Source: CALWRM01 sp050309765
Lineage (GTDB): Bacteria; Bacillota; Clostridia; Christensenellales; UBA1750
Assembly: GCA_050309765.1 (NCBI GenBank)
Contig: JBNRMU010000144.1
Coordinates: 1 to 23,209, forward strand
Length of the DNA: 23,209 nucleotides
Reading direction: 5' to 3'
Shown here piece by piece: positions 14,068-21,614 of this stretch. A program made the translations under genes and the position numbers. Below the pieces are notes generated by a model that saw only the letters and a list, made by a program, of their open reading frames with translations, was not told the DNA's origin and ran no database searches. Within the stretch, counting starts at the first letter, position 1. The number at the start of each line of letters is the position of its first letter.

Positions 14068-14772
14068 ATGGCTTTCGCTGTGGATCTGCACATCCATTCC
14101 TGCCTTTCTCCCTGCGGCGATGAACAGATGACGCCCGGCAACATCGCCGGCATGGCCTACTTAAAGGGCCTGGATGCCATTGCGCTCACGGATCACAACG
14201 CCTGGCAGAACCTGCCCGCCATCGAAAAGACCTGCGCGGCCTACGGCATCGTCCTTTTGCCCGGCATGGAGGTGACCACGCGCGAGGAAGTGCACATGCT
14301 GTGCTACTTTCCGGACGTGGAAAAGGCCAGCGCCTTTGGCCGCCTCGTACAGGAGCACCTGCCGCCGGTGGAGAACATGCCCATGCTCTTTGGCGAGCAG
14401 CAGATCAGAAACGAGGAGGACGAGATCGTCGGCCAGTACGGAAAGCTCCTGCTGCAGGCCACGGACATCCCGACCGATGCGCTGCCTGCGCTTTGCATGG
14501 AGCACGGCGGCATTGTGGTGCCGGCGCATATCAACAGAACGTCCAACTCCATGGTGGCAAACCTTGGCTTTTTATCGCTGACCGAACCCTATGCGGCAGT
14601 GGAGGTGTACAAAAAGCTGCCAAACCCCACGGATACGGGCGAGTATCTGATCCTCAACTCCTCGGACGCCCACTACCTGGGCGATATTTCCGAGCGGGAG
14701 TTTTTCCTGCGCTTTGAGGAAAAGACCACGCAGAGCCTGTTCGATTATTTAAAGGCGCATATACGTTTCTAG
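14068..14772 (+). CDS. PHP-domain metal-dependent phosphoesterase
   Basis: A 234-residue PHP-family protein (polymerase and histidinol phosphatase fold), probably a cytoplasmic phosphoesterase. All expected metal ligands can be seen: DLHIHS (His8, His10), LTDHN (Asp42, His43), GMEVT (Glu68), EVHMLCYF (His76), VPAHINR (His154) and SSDAHYLG (Asp200, His202). Some PHP proteins of this type cleave 3',5'-bisphosphorylated nucleotides, but the insertion around residues 95-135 differs between subgroups, so the substrate is open. ATG 14068 has GGGGAGAG close upstream, and the gene follows the DRTGG gene by nine bases, so the two form an operon. Confidence 0.85.
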   Translation: MAFAVDLHIHSCLSPCGDEQMTPGNIAGMAYLKGLDAIALTDHNAWQNLPAIEKTCAAYGIVLLPGMEVTTREEVHMLCYFPDVEKASAFGRLVQEHLPPVENMPMLFGEQQIRNEEDEIVGQYGKLLLQATDIPTDALPALCMEHGGIVVPAHINRTSNSMVANLGFLSLTEPYAAVEVYKKLPNPTDTGEYLILNSSDAHYLGDISEREFFLRFEEKTTQSLFDYLKAHIRF

Positions 14773-14916
14773 CGCTGTGTTTGCCCGCGTCTGCTGTGCG
14801 CGGAAAGCCAGCAAAATGCATGCTCTTGCCCATACTGGAAAAAACAACAAACAGGCAGTGCAGGAATTTGTGCAAATAAAAACGAAAAAAGAGCGTTTAT
14901 GCGCGGGTTTATGCCT

Positions 14917-14944
14917 GTGAACGACGTTCATTTACATTTTTTTT
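14917..14944 (+). terminator. Possible weak terminator after the PHP gene
   Basis: A short stem (GTGAAC 14917-14922 with GTTCAT 14926-14931, ending in a G-T pair) with a three-base loop, then TTACATTTTTTTT. The T-run is good but the stem is weak, and it lies about 145 bases after the stop. Confidence 0.3.
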
Positions 14945-14966
14945 ACAGTAGACTGCAAAAAAACAA

Positions 14967-14995
14967 TTGCGGGCGGTGCCATGGTCGTTTATAAT
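14967..14995 (+). promoter_or_regulatory. ppdK promoter
   Basis: TTGCGG (14967-14972), 17 bases and a perfect TATAAT (14990-14995). Transcription would begin near 15002, giving a leader of about 115 bases. Confidence 0.6.
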
Positions 14996-15009
14996 GACTA
15001 GAGTGTATG

Positions 15010-15024
15010 TTCCACATTGTGGAA
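15010..15024 (+). promoter_or_regulatory. Candidate operator palindrome in the ppdK leader
   Basis: TTCCACATTGTGGAA is a perfect 7-bp inverted repeat around a single central T. It sits roughly 8-22 bases after the expected start of transcription, where a bound repressor would block initiation or early elongation. The protein that might bind is unknown. The single-base centre makes an RNA hairpin unlikely, which favours DNA recognition. Confidence 0.55.
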
Positions 15025-15116
15025 ACTGCCCATTTCAGGCAAAAACAAGCATCTGCATCCAATGAGAGTGATTGTATAAAATGCGGTGTTTTTATTATTA
15101 AGGAGGTTGTCGTAAA

Positions 15117-17747
<2,631 letters not shown>

Positions 17748-17767
17748 GAGCAATTCTAAAAACACCC

Positions 17768-17797
17768 AAAGCACGCTTCGCAAGGAGCGTGCTTTTT
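17768..17797 (+). terminator. Terminator after ppdK
   Basis: A perfect 10-bp stem (AAAGCACGCT 17768-17777 with AGCGTGCTTT 17786-17795), an 8-base loop and a run of five T (17793-17797). Confidence 0.88.
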
Positions 17798-17822
17798 CTA
17801 TAGAAAAATCTGCAAATACTGC

Positions 17823-17851
17823 TTGACAGATATATCGGACAACGATATAAT
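17823..17851 (+). promoter_or_regulatory. Consensus promoter of padR-DUF2812
   Basis: TTGACA (17823-17828), exactly 17 bases, TATAAT (17846-17851): a perfect sigma-A match. A very strong promoter in front of a repressor gene implies tight control by operators, which are present here. Confidence 0.85.
17831..17849 (+). promoter_or_regulatory. Operator 1 (TATATCG-N5-CGATATA) in the padR promoter
   Basis: A perfect inverted repeat: TATATCG (17831-17837), GACAA, CGATATA (17843-17849). It fills the -35/-10 spacer and covers most of the -10, so a bound protein would exclude RNA polymerase. PadR autorepression is the likeliest use (inference). Confidence 0.75.
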
Positions 17852-17861
17852 TGAATCACGA

Positions 17862-17880
17862 TATATCGAATGGCGATATA
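17862..17880 (+). promoter_or_regulatory. Operator 2 (TATATCG-N5-CGATATA) downstream of the padR start site
   Basis: The same 7-5-7 inverted repeat as operator 1: TATATCG (17862-17868), AATGG, CGATATA (17874-17880). It starts 31 bases after operator 1, close to three helical turns. Each half also forms the 10-base palindrome CGATATATCG (17859-17868, 17874-17883). Confidence 0.75.
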
Positions 17881-17904
17881 TCGACTGCCGAAGGAGGGGA
17901 GAAC

Positions 17905-18225
17905 ATGCGCGAGGCTTTGGCCTTGACGGAGGCAAGCTATTACATCCTGCTTTCGCTGGTGCGGCCGCAGCACGGCTACGGCATCATGCAGCGTGCGGAG
18001 GCGCTGTCCGGCGGGCGCGTGCGCCTGGGCCCGGGCACGCTGTACGGCGCGCTGACCAGCATGAGCGAAAAAGGCTGGATCGTGCTGCTGCCCGTGGAGG
18101 ACGGCAGCCGCAAAAAGGATTACCGCCTGACGGAGCAGGGGAGACAGGTGCTGCTGGCAGAATTGGAACGCCTGAAGCGCCTGGTGCAGGACGGAGAAAA
18201 AGCGATCGAGGAGGGGCAGGAATAA
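17905..18225 (+). CDS. PadR family transcriptional regulator
   Basis: A 106-residue winged-helix repressor of the short PadR class. Seen: LTEASYYILLSLVRPQHGYG (7-26), the classic PadR opening of helix 1 and the HGYGI turn, then RVRLGPGTLYGALTSMSEKGW (split 38-58) as the recognition helix region, the wing DGSRKKDYRLTEQGRQVL (67-84) and a short C-terminal dimer helix. ATG 17905 has AAGGAGG seven bases upstream; the frame opens earlier at 17851, inside the operator region. The stop overlaps the next start (TAATG), so it is coupled to a DUF2812 gene, a recurrent Firmicute pairing. The two operators at its promoter suggest autoregulation; the inducer is unknown. Confidence 0.92.
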   Translation: MREALALTEASYYILLSLVRPQHGYGIMQRAEALSGGRVRLGPGTLYGALTSMSEKGWIVLLPVEDGSRKKDYRLTEQGRQVLLAELERLKRLVQDGEKAIEEGQE

Positions 18226-18734
18226 TGAACGAGATCAAAAAGGTATTCCGCTGGTTTTGGGTTTGGGATTTTGAAAAGGAAGAGCGCTGGCTCAACGAGA
18301 TGGCGGCGCAGGGCTGGGCGCTCAAGAAGGCCGGTTACGCAAGGCGGTATTGCTTTGAACGCACGGAACCGGGCGAGTATATCATCCGCCTGGAGATGCG
18401 AGAGCACGATCCGGCCTACATGAGCTTTATGGAGGGACTGGGCGCGGAATCCGTCGGCCGCATGTTTAAGTGGCTTTACTTTCGCCGCAAGGCGGAGGAG
18501 GGCAGCTTCGACCTGTTTTCCGACCTGGATTCCAAGATCCAGCACCTGAACAGGATCGACAGGATGCTGTTTTTGATCGGGATGGGCAATCTGCTGATCG
18601 GCATCGTCAACAGCATTTCCGCCGCACACATAGGTTGGATCAATCTTTTATGCGCCACGCTGCTGATGTACGGCCTGGGCCGCATCCGGGGGATGAAGGA
18701 ATCGCTGAAGCTGGAGCGCGAACTGCACGAATAA
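18225..18734 (+). CDS. DUF2812 domain membrane protein
   Basis: A 169-residue protein. The first part (1-90) matches the DUF2812 pattern with FWVWDFEKEERWLNEMAAQG (11-30) and aromatic-rich segments, followed by two predicted membrane helices (about 113-133 and 136-152) and a charged tail. DUF2812 proteins are commonly encoded right after PadR regulators. Their function is not established; a role in sensing membrane or cell-envelope stress together with PadR is often suggested but is inference here. ATG 18225 overlaps the padR stop by one base, with a GAGGAGGGG site inside the padR end. No ABC exporter follows, unlike some PadR-linked operons. Confidence 0.85.
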   Translation: MNEIKKVFRWFWVWDFEKEERWLNEMAAQGWALKKAGYARRYCFERTEPGEYIIRLEMREHDPAYMSFMEGLGAESVGRMFKWLYFRRKAEEGSFDLFSDLDSKIQHLNRIDRMLFLIGMGNLLIGIVNSISAAHIGWINLLCATLLMYGLGRIRGMKESLKLERELHE

Positions 18735-18746
18735 ATCGATACAAAG

Positions 18747-18783
18747 CGACGGATAAACTATTGTGGTTTATCCGTCGTCTTTT
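18747..18783 (+). terminator. Terminator after the DUF2812 gene
   Basis: A perfect 12-bp stem (CGACGGATAAAC 18747-18758 with GTTTATCCGTCG 18766-18777), loop TATTGTG, then TCTTTTG. Confidence 0.8.
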
Positions 18784-18958
18784 GTTGATAGAGGAAGGGT
18801 TTTCCTGTGATTGAACCAAGGATAATGTGGATAATTCATAGAACGAACAAAATTGAATAAACATACGATATATATGCAACATATTAGAGCCAACAATGCA
18901 TACATTGAGCAAAAATCCTTCATTTACAATAGTTTCACGAGAATTAAAGGAATATTAC

Positions 18959-18988
18959 TTGACTTTTGTTGCATTCGTACCCTATTAT
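18959..18988 (+). promoter_or_regulatory. Promoter of the membrane pyrophosphatase gene
   Basis: TTGACT (18959-18964), 18 bases, TATTAT (18983-18988). Five of six bases match consensus in each box. The leader to ATG 19129 is about 135 bases. Confidence 0.6.
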
Positions 18989-19128
18989 ATATACAATGCC
19001 GTGGGATCGGGATTGCGATTCTGATGTTCCACTTTTAGAGAAATGTTCGGCGGTCCGAACAAAAAAGAACACTAACGAACAGATGAGTGAACAATTCCCG
19101 AAATATTATACAATAAGGAGCGACTATT

Positions 19129-21243
19129 ATGGCAGCATTCCTCATTGTTCTGGCCGTAAGTATTCTGGCCATCCTGTACGTCTTCTACAACTTCAACCGC
19201 ATCAAGAAAATGGGTGAAGGCACCGAGGAAATGGTGGAGATGGCCGGCATCATCCGCAGCGGTGCTTCTGCATTCCTTAAGACGGAATTCAAGGCCATCG
19301 GGATCGTCGTGATCGCCGTTGCGCTTGTTTTCAGCCTGTTTATTGAAGCTACCAGCGGACTTACGTTCCTTCTGGGCGCTCTCATGAGCAGTATTGTGTG
19401 TATCTTGGGTATGCGTTCCGCTACCTACGCCAACGTTCGTACTTCCAATAAGGCCCGCGAGACCTTAAGCATCGGCGAAACCGTTAAGGTTGCGCTGTGC
19501 GGCGGCTCCATCAGTGGTCTAGCTGTTCAGGGCTTCGGCATGATCGGTTTGCTGCTCATCCTCATCATCTGCGGTGTCGATCAGCATGCTGAAGGTCATG
19601 GCCTGATTGCCAAGATGGTTTGCAATCCGTCCATCATGCGCATCTCCACCTATTCCCTGGGCTGCTCCATTGTTGCTATGTTCAACCGTGTGGCGGGCGG
19701 CAACTACACCAAGGCTGCCGATATATCCTCCGATATTCTGGCTAAGCTGCGTCACGATTTGCCCGAGGATGACAGCCGCGTTCCCAACGTCATTGCCGAC
19801 TTCATCGGTGATAATGTCAACGATATCGCCGGCAACTGCTCCGACCTTCTGGAGAGCTTTGTCGCTACGATGGCTTCCGCTCTGATGATCGCGGTTACTC
19901 TGTATCACAGCAACACCGCTATTATGGAAGCTACTTTCAACCGCTACATCATCTTCCCAATCGTTCTGGCCGGTGTCGGCCTGTTCGGCTGCCTGCTGGG
20001 TCTGGGATTCGCCTCCATCAAGAAGATGAGCAATAATCCTTCCAAGGAACTGGATCTGGCGACCTACATTTCCGCCGGCATCACCGTTGTTCTGGGCTTC
20101 TTTGCCAGCATGTTCGTCTTCAGGGGCGTCGATCTGCTGCCCGCTTTCAAGGCTGGCTGGGTTTCTCCGTGGATCTGCTCCGTTCTGGGTATCGTGAGCG
20201 GTGTTGCCATCGGTACCATCACCGAGTATTATACCGCTACCGAGTACAAGCCCACCCGTACGCTGGCAGAGATGGCTACCGAGGGTGAAGCGTTCGTTAT
20301 CACCAAGGGCGACGCTGTCGGCTCCCGCTCCGTTATCGGTCCCGTTCTTCTGATTGGTATTTCCCTGTTTATTTCCGGTAAAGTATGTGGCACCTATGGT
20401 ATCGCTATCGCAGCTCTGGGTATGCTTTCCTTCGTCGGAACCACCGTTTCCATCGATGCGTTCGGACCCATCGCCGACAATGCCGGCGGTCTGGCCGAGA
20501 GTTGCCACCTGGCCCCTGAGGTGCGTGAGATTACCGATAAGCTGGATGCTGTCGGCAACACCACCGCCGCTATCGGCAAGGGCTTCGCGATCGGTTCCGC
20601 CGCTTTCGCGACTGTATCCCTTATTATTGCTTACGTGGGCAACTACACTGCGGCCGGTGCCGAGCCTATCCTGAACTTCGCTTCCTTCGTCGTTGTTGCC
20701 GGCGGTATCATCGGCGGTGCTCTGGTTGAGTACTTCTCTGCTCTGCTGACCGACAATACCATCGACGCGGCCCGCGATATGGCGGATGAGGGCGATAAGC
20801 TCCTCTCCATCCCCGGTGTGCTGGAAGGCACTGTTAAGCCCGATTACAACTCCATGATTGCTCTGGCGGCTAAGAATGCATTGCGCAAGATGTTGCTTCC
20901 TTCCGTGCTGGCTCTGGTCATCCCAATCATCGGCGGCCTGCTGTTCGGCGTAGAGTTCGTCGGCGGCCTGTTGGTCGGCGCTACCATCGTAGCGATCCCG
21001 CGCGCGATCTTCATGGGCAACTCCGGCGGTGCGTTCGATAACGCCAAAAAGTACATCGAGAGCGGTTCTCTCAAGGGCCATGGCAAGGGGACACCTGCTC
21101 ATAAGGCAGCCGTTACCGGCGATACCGTTGGCGATACCCGCAAGGACGTCGTCGGCGTGGCCCTGGATATCTTCATCAAGATGATGTCCACCGTCGCCAA
21201 CACTCTGGTGACCGTGTTCCATCAGTTCACCCTGTTCCATTAA
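19129..21243 (+). CDS. hppA: Membrane-bound (K+-dependent type) proton/sodium-pumping pyrophosphatase
   Basis: A 704-residue integral membrane enzyme with about 16 helices that hydrolyses pyrophosphate to pump H+ or Na+. Seen: the substrate motif AGGNYTKAADISSDILAKL (189-207), EDDSRVPNVIADFIGDNVND (213-232), LLES with the gate Glu (242), ATEYKPTRTLAEMA, FGPIADNAGG (445-454) and GDTVGDTRKD (664-673). GNTTAAIGKG (476-485) has Ala480 where K+-independent enzymes carry Lys, so it belongs to the K+-dependent class. The motifs are divergent: DISSD for the common DVGAD, and GDTRKDVVG for GDPFKDTSG. ATG 19129 has AAGGAG eight bases upstream. Pumped ion not decidable. Near ppdK, which also uses or makes PPi. 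Confidence 0.93.
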   Translation: MAAFLIVLAVSILAILYVFYNFNRIKKMGEGTEEMVEMAGIIRSGASAFLKTEFKAIGIVVIAVALVFSLFIEATSGLTFLLGALMSSIVCILGMRSATYANVRTSNKARETLSIGETVKVALCGGSISGLAVQGFGMIGLLLILIICGVDQHAEGHGLIAKMVCNPSIMRISTYSLGCSIVAMFNRVAGGNYTKAADISSDILAKLRHDLPEDDSRVPNVIADFIGDNVNDIAGNCSDLLESFVATMASALMIAVTLYHSNTAIMEATFNRYIIFPIVLAGVGLFGCLLGLGFASIKKMSNNPSKELDLATYISAGITVVLGFFASMFVFRGVDLLPAFKAGWVSPWICSVLGIVSGVAIGTITEYYTATEYKPTRTLAEMATEGEAFVITKGDAVGSRSVIGPVLLIGISLFISGKVCGTYGIAIAALGMLSFVGTTVSIDAFGPIADNAGGLAESCHLAPEVREITDKLDAVGNTTAAIGKGFAIGSAAFATVSLIIAYVGNYTAAGAEPILNFASFVVVAGGIIGGALVEYFSALLTDNTIDAARDMADEGDKLLSIPGVLEGTVKPDYNSMIALAAKNALRKMLLPSVLALVIPIIGGLLFGVEFVGGLLVGATIVAIPRAIFMGNSGGAFDNAKKYIESGSLKGHGKGTPAHKAAVTGDTVGDTRKDVVGVALDIFIKMMSTVANTLVTVFHQFTLFH

Positions 21244-21297
21244 GAGGCAAAGCCCTTTGGAAATACGACTGTTTTCAAAGGTATAGTACAACATAAC

Positions 21298-21333
21298 AAA
21301 GACCGGAAGGGTTTAAAGCCCTTCCGGTCTTTT
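21298..21333 (+). terminator. Terminator after the pyrophosphatase gene
   Basis: A perfect 14-bp stem (AAAGACCGGAAGGG 21298-21311 with its complement 21319-21332), a 7-base loop and a TTTT end. A second hairpin without a T-run lies before it (21254-21263 with 21272-21281). Confidence 0.9.
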
Positions 21334-21542
21334 CATATGGCAAAGCTTCCTTGGCGCAGAGCAGCGGACGTGCCCTGTTGGATATGGTCAAATATGCGGA
21401 CAATAAATGTAGCCGGTAACTGCAAAAGAGAGGGCAGGGGAGGCGTACAAAAAAAGCGCTCGCCGCCCAGTGGACGGCAAAACCCGCGGGCCCGACGGCG
21501 AAGCATACCCGTCTTCATGGGGCGCGTCTCCGGCGTTCGGGG

Positions 21543-21579
21543 TTAACAAAAGGCGGTGATGAATTGCTTCATCACCGCC
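21543..21579 (-). terminator. Terminator of the surface-protein gene (minus strand)
   Basis: A perfect 12-bp stem (21552-21563 with 21568-21579, GGCGGTGATGAA arm) with a 4-base loop. Read on the minus strand it is followed by TTTTGTTAAC. It lies about 36 bases after the stop of the minus-strand gene. Confidence 0.85.
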
Positions 21580-21614
21580 GCGTACTAAAAGCCTAAGTAT
21601 TGTCGATGCACTGT

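Larger units (their letters stand above)
14773..15116. other. Intergenic region between the PHP gene and ppdK
   Basis: A gene-free stretch of 344 bases. Its left half shows only a weak terminator candidate. Its right half holds the ppdK promoter, a 15-base palindrome just after the expected transcript start, and a TATAAAAT sequence at 15075-15082 that lacks a clear -35. No frame here has a convincing ribosome site. Confidence 0.55.
18735..19128. other. AT-rich region upstream of the pyrophosphatase gene
   Basis: A gene-free stretch of 394 bases. It contains the DUF2812 terminator, a perfect DnaA box (TGTGGATAA, 18826-18834), a single PadR-like half-site CGATATA (18866-18872), the pyrophosphatase promoter and a leader hairpin GTTCGG-CGGT-CCGAAC (19045-19060). 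A 61-codon frame at 18853-19038 has no ribosome site and is not called. It is clearly more AT-rich than its flanks. Confidence 0.55.
21244..21614. other. Intergenic region between converging pyrophosphatase and surface-protein genes
   Basis: A stretch of 371 bases with the plus-strand terminator at its left and the minus-strand terminator at its right. The middle, 21334-21542, shows short frames on both strands without ribosome sites. I see no gene in it. Confidence 0.55.

Noticed and set aside
18853..19038. A 61-codon AT-rich frame upstream of hppA
   Set aside because: No ribosome site, and it runs through the hppA promoter.
19519..21294. A 591-codon open frame opposite hppA
   Set aside because: Same cause: an antisense shadow of a strongly biased gene, with a Gly/Asp/Gln-rich composition and no motif.
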